The notes beneath the pieces were generated by a model that saw nothing but the letters and a program-made list of their open reading frames with translations, made no database searches and had not been told where the DNA came from. A stretch of 6,317 nt of DNA, from positions 1-6,317 of the forward strand of contig CAJXRL010000159.1 in the NCBI GenBank assembly GCA_913059105.1, read 5' to 3'. The translations under genes were made by a program, and so were the position numbers. This DNA is from an uncultured Flavobacteriales bacterium (GTDB taxonomy: Bacteria > Bacteroidota > Bacteroidia > Flavobacteriales_E > Vicingaceae). Each line of letters opens with the position of its first letter. The stretch's first letter is position 1. Below are positions 1 through 6,147 of the stretch, piece after piece.

Positions 1-46
1 AGATTTCTGCCTGTCTCGTGGGCTCGGAGATGTGTATAAGAGACAG
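1..46. other. Nextera P7-side adapter (not genomic)
   Basis: This is synthetic library sequence. Bases 1-4 (AGAT) match the end of the P7 primer, 5-12 (TTCTGCCT) match the i7 index I recall as N703, 13-27 match the Nextera read-2 overhang, and 28-46 are the 19-bp Tn5 mosaic end AGATGTGTATAAGAGACAG. Genomic sequence begins at 47. These bases should be trimmed before any comparison or submission. The adapter match is seen directly; the index name is from memory. Confidence 0.98.
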
Positions 47-61
47 GTCTTTAATAGTTAA

Positions 62-138
62 TATGTTATATAGTTTGGCACGCTCTTAGTAATGGGGTTG
101 TCAATGTGAGCAATAAAGTTCACAATTTATATAACATA
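62..138. repeat. 11-bp inverted repeat framing the first gene's leader
   Basis: TATGTTATATA at 62-72 is perfectly repeated in inverted form as TATATAACATA at 128-138, two bases before the ATG at 141. The 55-bp interval contains a second, shorter dyad, TGTGA (105-109) and TCACA (120-124). The outer arms are almost pure A/T, so chance is possible. If real, the arms could be paired regulator sites, or they could sequester the start region in the transcript. No regulator gene lies in the window to support either reading. Confidence 0.4.
76..91 (+). promoter_or_regulatory. possible sigma-54-type promoter
   Basis: TGGCACG at 76-82 matches the -24 half of the sigma-54 (RpoN) consensus. The -12 half, expected as TTGC, reads TAGT at 87-90. 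Spacing is right, with GG (77-78) and G89 separated by ten bases, but the -12 GC has become GT. A transcript would start near position 102, about 40 bases before the first gene. No TAnnTTTG element with the correct spacing occurs in this leader; the nearest is TA-G-TTTG at 71-77. This is a weak single-site match. Confidence 0.3.
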
Positions 139-140
139 AA

Positions 141-692
141 ATGAAAACATTAAAAGCATTAACATCAAATCAAGTAGACGAATCTACACAACAAGTATTC
201 TCAGCCATAAAAAGTAAAGTTGGCATGTTACCCAACCTATATGCTGCTATGGGAAATTCTCCTCAGCTATTAAAAGGGTTTTTAACTTTCGAGGAAACCT
301 TAAAAGCAGGAGTATTCTCAGCCAAAGAAAATGAGATTATCGCTTTAGCTGTATCACAAGCAAATGAGTGTAATTATTGCCTTGCTGCGCACAGCACAAT
401 TGGTAAAATGCTTGGCTTTTCTGATAACGAAGTGATTGACATTAGACTGGCAAAATCAGATGAAAAAACGAATGCCTTATTCAATTTGGCTACTGAGTTA
501 ACGGAGCAAAGAGGGAAAACGTCACAAGAAGCAATAAATGATTTTTTAGCTGTAGGATATTCTCATAAAGCTTTGACTGAGCTTATTGGAATGGTTGCTA
601 TTCGAAGCATTACAAACTATTTATACAGCAATGGAGATTTTGAAATTGATTTTCCAAAGGCCGCAAACTTAGAAGAACTAGCTACCGCATAA
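141..692 (+). CDS. carboxymuconolactone decarboxylase / AhpD-like peroxidase-related protein
   Basis: This 183-residue cytosolic protein belongs to the CMD/AhpD superfamily, whose redox-active members reduce peroxides through a CxxC cysteine pair and a Glu/His proton relay. The motif is clear: Cys77-Asn-Tyr-Cys80 followed by His84, with Glu65 twelve residues before Cys77, the same spacing as Glu118/Cys130/Cys133/His137 of mycobacterial AhpD. The residue equivalent to AhpD His132 is Tyr79, so peroxidase chemistry is likely but not assured. There is no signal peptide. The ATG at 141 is preceded by an in-frame stop at 132-134, which fixes the start. The next gene follows after 78 bases with no terminator seen, so co-transcription with the exported hydrolase is plausible. 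Family assignment is strong; substrate is unknown. Confidence 0.9.
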   Translation: MKTLKALTSNQVDESTQQVFSAIKSKVGMLPNLYAAMGNSPQLLKGFLTFEETLKAGVFSAKENEIIALAVSQANECNYCLAAHSTIGKMLGFSDNEVIDIRLAKSDEKTNALFNLATELTEQRGKTSQEAINDFLAVGYSHKALTELIGMVAIRSITNYLYSNGDFEIDFPKAANLEELATA

Positions 693-770
693 TTAATACA
701 AATCAAATAAACAGCCTTCAGCTTAAACAAAAGAGCAAGGTTTTAACCACAAAAATATAAAATTAAAACG

Positions 771-1520
771 ATGAAAAATTTAAACCTTAAAACAGTAATC
801 GCAATGATCGGGATGATCATTCTAAACATAAACGTTAATGCCCAATTACCAGATCCAGGTTTTGTAATTGACAAAACAACTGCAATTGTAATCACCGATC
901 CACAAAATGATTTTTTAAGTCCCGAAGGAGTTACATGGGGAGTTGTTGGAGAAAGTGTAACTAAAAATGGAACTGTTGAAAATTTGGAAACTCTTTTCAA
1001 ATTGGCAAAGGCCAACGGAATTCCAGTATTTGTTTCTCCTCATTATTATTATGAGCACGATCACAAATGGCAATTTGAAGGTTCTTTAGAAAAACTGATG
1101 CATGATATCCACATGTTTGATCGTGGTGATCAATTGAACAAGGAAGGCTTTGAAGGATCTGGAGCCGACTGGTTACAACAATATAAAAAATACATTGACC
1201 AAGATTATGTAACGGTTTCTAGTCCTCATAAAATTTTCGGACCAGAACAAAATGACTTAAGTCTTCAGTTGAGAAAGCAAAAAATTGACAAAGTGATTTT
1301 AGCTGGAATGTCAGGAAACCTTTGTGTTGAAGCTCATATGAGAGAACTGATAGAAGATGGATTTGAAGTTGCCGTTGTTGGCGATGCTACAGCTTCTGCT
1401 ATTATTCCAGGATTGGATGGAAATCAAGCTGCCCAAACAAACTATAGAATGATTTCTAGCCACGTTTACAAAACAGCTGATCTTAAAAAGGCCATTGCCG
1501 ATTCACCATTGAATAAATAA
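771..1520 (+). CDS. exported isochorismatase-family cysteine hydrolase
   Basis: This 249-residue member of the isochorismatase-like cysteine hydrolase superfamily groups with nicotinamidases, ureidoacrylate amidases and isochorismatases, which cleave small amides or vinyl ethers with an Asp-Lys-Cys triad. The triad appears intact: Asp43 in the DPQNDF motif, probably Lys154 in SPHKIFG, and Cys185 in GMSGNLCVEAH. The HYYYEHDHKW stretch (91-100) and HMFDRGD (114-120) are typical of a widespread uncharacterised subgroup. Unusually, residues 1-24 form a Sec signal peptide: Lys near the N-terminus, a hydrophobic core at about 9-20, and a predicted cut after Ala24 leaving Gln25 as the new N-terminus. 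The enzyme therefore probably works in the periplasm or outside, whereas characterised relatives are mostly cytosolic. A strong hairpin follows the stop. Substrate cannot be deduced. Confidence 0.9.
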   Translation: MKNLNLKTVIAMIGMIILNINVNAQLPDPGFVIDKTTAIVITDPQNDFLSPEGVTWGVVGESVTKNGTVENLETLFKLAKANGIPVFVSPHYYYEHDHKWQFEGSLEKLMHDIHMFDRGDQLNKEGFEGSGADWLQQYKKYIDQDYVTVSSPHKIFGPEQNDLSLQLRKQKIDKVILAGMSGNLCVEAHMRELIEDGFEVAVVGDATASAIIPGLDGNQAAQTNYRMISSHVYKTADLKKAIADSPLNK

Positions 1521-1523
1521 AAG

Positions 1524-1556
1524 AATCTGCCCAGGCAATTGCTTGGGCAGATTTAG
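1524..1556 (+). terminator. hairpin after the cysteine hydrolase gene, terminator-like
   Basis: AATCTGCCCAGGC at 1524-1536 pairs with GCTTGGGCAGATT at 1541-1553, a 13-bp stem with one G-U pair and an AATT loop, starting three bases after the stop codon. Stem strength and position suit an intrinsic terminator, but only three T residues follow (1552-1554) before the run breaks. Termination may therefore be partial, allowing read-through to the DUF1348 gene, or the hairpin may protect the 3' end. Confidence 0.7.
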
Positions 1557-1562
1557 CTGACG

Positions 1563-1579
1563 CACCATAGGAATTGGTG
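1563..1579. repeat. short inverted repeat before the DUF1348 gene
   Basis: CACCA at 1563-1567 and TGGTG at 1575-1579 form a 5-bp dyad with a 7-base spacer, 18 bases before the ATG at 1598. It lies just after the hairpin and could be a small operator or a 5' UTR stem-loop. An arm this short can easily arise by chance. Confidence 0.2.
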
Positions 1580-1597
1580 GAATAAATAATAGAAATC

Positions 1598-2014
1598 ATG
1601 AAAAATAAATTAATACCACCATTCACCTTAGAAACAGCAAAAGCGAAAGTTCAAGCAGCCGAAGATGGATGGAATTCAAAAGATCCTGAACGGGTGGCCA
1701 TGGCCTATACAGAAAAAACAAAATGGAGAAACCGAGATAATTTTTTTGTTGGTAGAACCGCGGTCAAAGATTTTCTCAAAGAAAAATGGGAGAGAGAGCT
1801 AGACTATAAACTGATGAAAGAACTCTGGGCGTACACAGATAATAAAATTTCTGTTCGTTTCGAGTATGAGTGGAGAAATGCAGATACAGGTCAGTGGTAT
1901 AGAACACATGGCAACGAGCATTGGCAGTTTGACGCTGAGGGCATCATGGAAATTCGAGACATGAGTGCAAACGATGTCCCCATATTAGAAAGCCATAGAA
2001 AATACAAACATTAA
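1598..2014 (+). CDS. DUF1348 / NTF2-like (SnoaL-type) protein
   Basis: This 138-residue protein belongs to the DUF1348 family within the NTF2-like fold superfamily, a cone-shaped alpha+beta pocket used by many small-molecule isomerases, cyclases and binding proteins. Family landmarks are PPFTLETA (7-14), AEDGWNSKDPERVAMAYT (21-38), the TKWRNR segment (41-46), KEKWERELDY (61-70), the KELWAYTDNKISVRF block (74-88), GNEHWQF (105-111) and NDVPILESHRK near the C-terminus. The length is near-full for the family. There is no signal peptide, so it is cytosolic. The family has no agreed function. It often turns up beside hydrolases and oxidoreductases, as here (recalled, not searched). The next gene starts 53 bases on, with no terminator between them, so the two are probably one transcript. 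Confidence 0.9.
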   Translation: MKNKLIPPFTLETAKAKVQAAEDGWNSKDPERVAMAYTEKTKWRNRDNFFVGRTAVKDFLKEKWERELDYKLMKELWAYTDNKISVRFEYEWRNADTGQWYRTHGNEHWQFDAEGIMEIRDMSANDVPILESHRKYKH

Positions 2015-2067
2015 ATAAGTACAAACAATAAAACAACAAATAATCAAACAAATTAAAATTAGAAATT

Positions 2068-3021
2068 ATGAAAACAACTGCAATTAACTTTAAAACAACC
2101 TTATTAATTCTGGCCATATTAATCGGATCATTTGGATCAGAATTAATGGCTCAAAAAAATCAAGTACTTCATAAAACAATGGAAGTAAATGGAGTGGAAA
2201 TTTTCTATAGAGAGGCAGGGCCAATTGACGCTCCAACTATTCTATTGTTACATGGTTATCCTACTTCATCTCATATGTTTAGAAATCTAATGGATGAGTT
2301 ATCTGATGAATACCATTTGTTGGCTCCAGATTATCCAGGTTTTGGAAACAGTGAGCAACCTCCAATGAGTGAGTTTGATTACACTTTTGATAATATGGCA
2401 TTAATTGTTGAGGGGTTTTTAGAGAAGAAGGAAGTAAAAAAATACAGTATTTATTTAATGGATTATGGTGCACCAATTGGTTTTAGAATAGCTGCTAAAT
2501 ATCCCGATAGAGTGGAAACTTTGATTGTACAGAATGGTAATGCATATGATGAAGGTCTGAAAGATTTCTGGATCCCGATTAAAAAATACTGGAATGAATA
2601 TACGCTTGAAAATGGGAAGCCTCTGGAAGGATTTCATTCTCCAGCAGGTTTGAAATGGCAATATACTCATGGTGTACAAGACTCTTTAAAAATAAGTCCT
2701 GACAACTGGAACATAGATTTACAACATCTTACAAGACCAGAAAACAATAAGATACAGTTAGCAATGTTCTATAGTTATAGAACTAACGTGCCTTTATATC
2801 CGGAATGGCAACAATATTTTAGAGATCATCAGCCACCAACCTTAATTGTTTGGGGAAAGAATGACTATATCTTCCCGGCAGATGGCGCTCACCCATACAA
2901 AAGGGATTTACAGAATTTAGAATTTCACTTATTAAACACAGGACATTTTGCTTTGGAAGAAAAAGGCGATGAAGTAGCTAATTACATTCAGAATTTCCTA
3001 AAGAAAAATAAGATCAAATAA
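2068..3021 (+). CDS. exported alpha/beta hydrolase, epoxide hydrolase-like
   Basis: This 317-residue alpha/beta hydrolase has an N-terminal Sec signal: Lys2 and Lys9, a hydrophobic core at about 11-23, and a likely cut after Ala28 giving Gln29 as first residue. The catalytic residues are readable: an oxyanion segment HGYPTSS (62-68), a nucleophile elbow LMDYGAPIG with Asp132, an acid Asp266 in GKNDYIF, and His293 in NTGHFALEE. An Asp nucleophile excludes ordinary Ser esterases and points to the epoxide hydrolase / haloalkane dehalogenase / fluoroacetate dehalogenase branch. The residue after the nucleophile is Tyr133, whereas haloalkane dehalogenases have a halide-binding Trp there, which favours an epoxide hydrolase-like or unassigned activity. 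A Tyr-rich cap lies at about 155-250. Periplasmic location is inferred. The gene is followed by a strong hairpin and T run. Confidence 0.9.
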   Translation: MKTTAINFKTTLLILAILIGSFGSELMAQKNQVLHKTMEVNGVEIFYREAGPIDAPTILLLHGYPTSSHMFRNLMDELSDEYHLLAPDYPGFGNSEQPPMSEFDYTFDNMALIVEGFLEKKEVKKYSIYLMDYGAPIGFRIAAKYPDRVETLIVQNGNAYDEGLKDFWIPIKKYWNEYTLENGKPLEGFHSPAGLKWQYTHGVQDSLKISPDNWNIDLQHLTRPENNKIQLAMFYSYRTNVPLYPEWQQYFRDHQPPTLIVWGKNDYIFPADGAHPYKRDLQNLEFHLLNTGHFALEEKGDEVANYIQNFLKKNKIK

Positions 3022-3029
3022 AGTATTCA

Positions 3030-3085
3030 AAAACGAGCTATATGTGTTTTTACATAGGAATGCATGTGGCCCGTTTTATCTTTTT
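3030..3085 (+). terminator. intrinsic terminator after the alpha/beta hydrolase
   Basis: The arms at 3030-3044 and 3063-3077 pair over 15 positions with one A-C mismatch and two G-U pairs. The 18-base loop can form an inner stem of its own (TATGT with ACATA). The hairpin begins eight bases after the stop codon and is followed by ATC and five T residues (3081-3085). It is the best candidate for the end of the hydrolase transcript. The AAAACG/CGTTTT base is symmetrical, so weak activity on the other strand is possible. Confidence 0.75.
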
Positions 3086-3128
3086 AATTCAATCTGATTA
3101 TAAAGAACTTTTGAAAAAGTAGAATAGT

Positions 3129-3160
3129 AATAAAGGGAGCTGCAGAGTTTCCTTTATTTT
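3129..3160 (+). terminator. second terminator-like hairpin in the same gap
   Basis: AATAAAGGGAGCT (3129-3141) pairs with AGTTTCCTTTATT (3146-3158), a 13-bp stem with two G-U pairs and a GCAG loop, running into T3157-T3160. It stands 107 bases after the hydrolase stop and 41 bases before the next ATG. It may be a back-up terminator, the end of a small unannotated transcript, or a 5' UTR structure of the PNPOx-like gene. I see no ORF of useful size in 3022-3201. Confidence 0.6.
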
Positions 3161-3201
3161 AACAAATTGATGAAGATATAAACTCCTTAATAATTAAAAT
3201 A

Positions 3202-3822
3202 ATGGCGAAAAATTTTGCAGAAATAGCATTTACTGATGCAGTAAAAAAACTACAGGAACAACATGGAAGTCGCAATGGTTATGACCGTATGGAGAAATTT
3301 AGCGTAATTGACGGACTGACGAATAATGAGAAGTCATTTATTGAAAACCAGAACAGCTTTTATCTAGCTTCAATAGGAGTTAAGGAGTTTCCTTATATAC
3401 AGCATCGTGGCGGACCTAAAGGGTTTCTGAAAGTATTGGATTCAAAACGTTTGGGATTTATTGATTTTATAGGAAACAAGCAATATGTATCAGTTGGCAA
3501 TATGGCTACCAATAATAATGTATCACTTATCATGATAGATTATCCTTCTAAAACTAGACTTAAAATTTTTGCCAAAGCGGAAGTTATTGAACTTAAGGAC
3601 AATCCTGAATTATACAAACAGTTGAATTTAGATGATTATAAATTTCGACCAGAACGAATGATGGTATTCCACATTGAAGCGTACGATTGGAATTGCCCAC
3701 AACACATTACTCCACGATATACTGTAGAGGAAATAAACGAAGCTTTTTTACCTCAAAAAGATTATATAGCAGAATTGGAGACGGAAATAATAGAACTAAA
3801 GAATAAATTAAAAAATATATAA
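3202..3822 (+). CDS. pyridoxamine 5'-phosphate oxidase-family FMN-binding protein
   Basis: This 206-residue cytosolic protein has the FMN-binding split-barrel fold shared with pyridoxamine 5'-phosphate oxidase. Members of this broad family bind flavin or F420 and carry out varied oxidations or reductions; this subgroup is not established as a vitamin B6 enzyme. Visible landmarks are MAKNFAEIAFT at the N-terminus, the barrel core with PYIQHRGGPKGFLKVLD (64-80), a GFIDFIGNKQYVSVGN strand pair (84-99), and the conserved WNCPQHITPRY signature (163-173), which contains a Cys. The last 20 residues look like a short charged coiled coil, a possible dimerisation tail. Its TAA shares its last base with the ATG of the next gene, so translational coupling to the OsmC-like protein is expected. 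Confidence 0.88.
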   Translation: MAKNFAEIAFTDAVKKLQEQHGSRNGYDRMEKFSVIDGLTNNEKSFIENQNSFYLASIGVKEFPYIQHRGGPKGFLKVLDSKRLGFIDFIGNKQYVSVGNMATNNNVSLIMIDYPSKTRLKIFAKAEVIELKDNPELYKQLNLDDYKFRPERMMVFHIEAYDWNCPQHITPRYTVEEINEAFLPQKDYIAELETEIIELKNKLKNI

Positions 3823-4262
3823 TGATACACGAAGTAAAAACAATTTGGAAAGAAAAAATGGCTTTCGATAGTCAAATAGACAATCATACAGTAAGAATTG
3901 ATACCGGTGGAGAAATGGGAGATGACAGTGGTCCAAGCCCCAAAAAAATGCTACTAGCATCATTGGCCGGTTGCACCGGAATGGATGTAGTATCCCTTTT
4001 GAAGAAAATGCGAGTTCCTTTTACAGGAATTGAAATGGATATTGCTGCAGACTTAACAGACGAACATCCTAAAGTGTATTCGGAAATAAGACTGATCTAT
4101 CGAATTTTTGGAAAAGGCTTAGACCAGGACAAAGTAAAAAAGGCAATTGATCTTTCTCAAGTGAAGTATTGTGGAGTAAGTGCGATGTTAAAAAAGAACA
4201 GCCCGATTCATTATTCTATTGAATATGTTGAGGAATTACTTCCATTAGTAACAGATAATTAA
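3822..4262 (+). CDS. OsmC-family protein
   Basis: This 146-residue OsmC/Ohr superfamily protein is cytosolic and typically works as a dimer. Characterised members reduce organic hydroperoxides through two cysteines. Both are present: Cys51 in SLAGCTGMDVV and Cys117 in KYCGVSAM. Counting back ten residues from Cys51, the position of the catalytic Glu in classical Ohr proteins holds Lys41 (GPSPKKM), so the proton network differs and activity may be changed; this belongs to the YhfA-like side of the family by motif. The start overlaps the upstream stop as TAATG, which supports coupled expression with the flavin protein, perhaps its reductase partner (inference). The DUF983 gene follows 28 bases on with no terminator. 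Confidence 0.9.
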   Translation: MIHEVKTIWKEKMAFDSQIDNHTVRIDTGGEMGDDSGPSPKKMLLASLAGCTGMDVVSLLKKMRVPFTGIEMDIAADLTDEHPKVYSEIRLIYRIFGKGLDQDKVKKAIDLSQVKYCGVSAMLKKNSPIHYSIEYVEELLPLVTDN

Positions 4263-4290
4263 ATAAAGTATAAACGATTAACCGCGAACG

Positions 4291-4665
4291 ATGAAAGAAA
4301 ATATTGTGACTAGTATTATTAAGCAAAATTGTCCTAAATGCAGAAAAGGGAAATTATTTTCCTCAAGTTTATTCAATTTGAAATCGTTCCATAAGATGAA
4401 TGATAAATGCGACAATTGTGGGCAAGATTTTAATCTTGAACCTGGATTTTATATGGGAGCTATGTACATCAGTTATGCCTTTCAGGTGGCTATTGTGGTA
4501 GGTACTTTGGTTGGGGCAGCAGTTTTTAATCCTGAATTGTCCTTTCAGTCTCATTTGATTATTGTCGGGACACTTGTTTTATCCTTTTTTACTAGCATTT
4601 TTAGGCTGAGTAGATCTGTTTGGATTCACATCTGTGTTCGATTTGAAGAAGCAATCACTAGTTAG
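4291..4665 (+). CDS. DUF983 zinc-ribbon membrane protein
   Basis: This 124-residue protein matches DUF983. It begins with a zinc-ribbon-like part, Cys14-x-x-Cys17 followed by RKGKLF, then Cys40-x-x-Cys43 and GQDF, which probably binds one metal ion on the cytoplasmic side. The signature EPGFYMGAMYISYA (50-63) leads into a first membrane segment at about 58-78, and a second lies at about 87-104. The tail FRLSRSVWIHICVRFEE is also typical. Length is usual for the family, which has no established function. It closes a tight three-gene run with the PNPOx-like and OsmC-like genes (1-base overlap, then 28 bases), so it is probably co-transcribed with them. That does not by itself link their functions. 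Confidence 0.9.
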   Translation: MKENIVTSIIKQNCPKCRKGKLFSSSLFNLKSFHKMNDKCDNCGQDFNLEPGFYMGAMYISYAFQVAIVVGTLVGAAVFNPELSFQSHLIIVGTLVLSFFTSIFRLSRSVWIHICVRFEEAITS

Positions 4666-4805
4666 GTAATAAATCTGACGGAAAAGAAAGGTAACTGAGA
4701 AGTAAGAGGGGTCATTTTGCCCAATAGCTAAGTTTTTTGTGTTGCAATAATTAAGGGTTCAACTCAATGTTAAATTAATTCAAGAAATAAGTCAAACGAA
4801 TAGGA
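4666..4805. other. 140-bp gap before fabF, no confident signal
   Basis: This is the largest gap apart from 3022-3201. It holds a weak GGG-CCC pairing around 4709-4723 and a T6 run at about 4733-4738, which might make a poor terminator. No TAnnTTTG element was found. AGGA at 4802-4805 touches the fabF ATG and is too close to act as a Shine-Dalgarno sequence. Confidence 0.5.
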
Positions 4806-6056
4806 ATGAAAAGAGTAGTTATAACAGGAATGGGTGCAATCACACCCTTAGGGAATTCAGTAGATGAATTTTGGAATAATGCCAAAGAAGGTAAAAGTGG
4901 TGCCGCGGCTATTACACGATTTGATACCACTCATTTTAAAACAAAATTTGCCAGTGAGGTAAAAGGTTTTGAGCCAGAAAAGTATTTGGATCGAAATGAA
5001 ATAAGACGAAGCGATTTGTTTACCCAATATGCCTTGTATGCAGCCTCAGAAGCGATGAAGGATAGCGGTCTTCAATTGGACTCCATTTCACCGTTTGATA
5101 TAGGAGTAATTTGGGGTTCAGGGCAAGGAGGTATGGATACCTTTGAAAAGGAAGTGAAAGAGTATATAGTTAACGATTCTAAACCTCATTTTAGCCCCTT
5201 TTTTGTTCCCAAGCTTATTGCAAATATGGCATCGGGAATGATTTCAATTAAATTTGGCTTAATGGGTATCAACTATACCACCGTTTCGGCCTGCGCCACT
5301 TCGAACTCGGCCATAATGGATGCATTCAATTATATAAGATTGGGCAAGGCCAAGGTTTTTGTTACCGGAGGTTCCGAAGCGCCCATTACCGAAGCATCTA
5401 TTGGTGGGTTTAATGCTATGAGGGCCATGTCGACCGATAATGATAATCCAACAGCTGCGTCTAAGCCATTTGATGCAGAACGCAAAGGTTTTGTTATAGG
5501 AGAAGGGGCGGGAGCGCTAATTGTTGAAGAATATGAACATGCCAAAAAGAGAGGAGCAAAGATCTATGCTGAGATCGTTGGTGCTTCAATGACAGCGGAT
5601 GCCTATCATATTTCAGCAACCCATCCTGACGGTTTGGGTGCAGCAAAAGCAATGGAATTGGCGATGGAAGAGGCCGGAGTATCTCCAAACGAGATTGACT
5701 ATTTAAATGCGCATGCAACATCTACGCCAACAGGAGATTTAAGTGAGATTATGGCCATTAAAAAAGTGTTTGGTGAGCAGCCTGAGAAATTGAAAATTTC
5801 TGCTACTAAATCAATGACGGGTCATTTATTGGGAGCAGCAGGAGCGATTGAAGGCATACTTAGTATCAAAGCGATTCAAGAAGGCATTATTCCACCCACT
5901 ATAAACACAACTATTATTGACCCGGCTATTCCTAAAGGCTTTAATATTGTAACTCAAAAAGCGGTAAAAGCTAAAGTCGATTTAGCTATGAGCAGCACTT
6001 TTGGTTTTGGAGGGCATAATGCAATTGTAATTTTTAAGAAAGTTGATGAATCTTAA
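4806..6056 (+). CDS. fabF: 3-oxoacyl-[acyl-carrier-protein] synthase II
   Basis: This 416-residue condensing enzyme joins malonyl-ACP to a growing acyl-ACP in type II fatty acid synthesis, in the cytoplasm. The catalytic Cys-His-His set falls at the E. coli FabF numbers: Cys163 (VSACATS), His303 (NAHATSTPTGD) and His340 (KSMTGH), with Lys335 also present. The GFGGHN gating loop lies at 400-405, shifted by one residue. Full length and an intact active site indicate a working enzyme. In many Bacteroidota the housekeeping fabF sits between acpP and rnc; here the left neighbour is DUF983 and the right is an exported protein. This copy is therefore either a second fabF paralogue or the main one in a rearranged locus. 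A role in a specialised lipid or polyketide-like product is possible but unsupported. Confidence 0.95.
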   Translation: MKRVVITGMGAITPLGNSVDEFWNNAKEGKSGAAAITRFDTTHFKTKFASEVKGFEPEKYLDRNEIRRSDLFTQYALYAASEAMKDSGLQLDSISPFDIGVIWGSGQGGMDTFEKEVKEYIVNDSKPHFSPFFVPKLIANMASGMISIKFGLMGINYTTVSACATSNSAIMDAFNYIRLGKAKVFVTGGSEAPITEASIGGFNAMRAMSTDNDNPTAASKPFDAERKGFVIGEGAGALIVEEYEHAKKRGAKIYAEIVGASMTADAYHISATHPDGLGAAKAMELAMEEAGVSPNEIDYLNAHATSTPTGDLSEIMAIKKVFGEQPEKLKISATKSMTGHLLGAAGAIEGILSIKAIQEGIIPPTINTTIIDPAIPKGFNIVTQKAVKAKVDLAMSSTFGFGGHNAIVIFKKVDES

Positions 6057-6078
6057 TCTTTATTTTTGAAATCGTAGT

Positions 6079-6086
6079 TAAATTTG
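6079..6086 (+). promoter_or_regulatory. candidate Bacteroidota -7 element
   Basis: TAAATTTG matches the Bacteroidota -7 consensus TAnnTTTG exactly and would place a start point near 6093, leaving about 55 bases before the exported ORF. A second perfect match, TATTTTTG, lies at 6061-6068. Neither has a TTG/TTTG -33 element at the usual distance of about 19-21 bases (TTTG at 6065-6068 is only 10 bases from the first). With no clear terminator after fabF, read-through is also possible. Confidence 0.35.
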
Positions 6087-6147
6087 TTCAACTAAGATTC
6101 CATTTACTTTAAAGAAGAATAAGCGCAAATAATAGCTTAGAAATAAA

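Noticed and set aside
105..124. CRP/FNR-like operator TGTGA...TCACA
   Set aside because: The half-sites are separated by ten bases, not the six of the CRP consensus. I kept it only as part of a dyad-rich leader.
743..1015. Reverse-strand ORF overlapping the cysteine hydrolase
   Set aside because: It is antisense to a clearly conserved gene, its translation resembles no family I know, and it has no signals of its own.
2015..2067. A/C-rich, G-poor 53-bp spacer as a possible repeat or regulatory RNA
   Set aside because: It has no dyad or tandem unit. Unstructured A-rich leaders are normal ahead of Bacteroidota genes.
2279..2679. Two overlapping reverse-strand ORFs inside the alpha/beta hydrolase
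   Set aside because: They are antisense shadows of a gene with a complete catalytic triad, with compositionally odd translations.
4369..4554. Reverse-strand ORF within the DUF983 gene
   Set aside because: It is an antisense shadow; the + strand protein carries all family motifs.
5330..5721. Two reverse-strand ORFs within fabF
   Set aside because: They are low-complexity antisense readings (rich in Ser, Pro, Leu) of a fully conserved enzyme gene.
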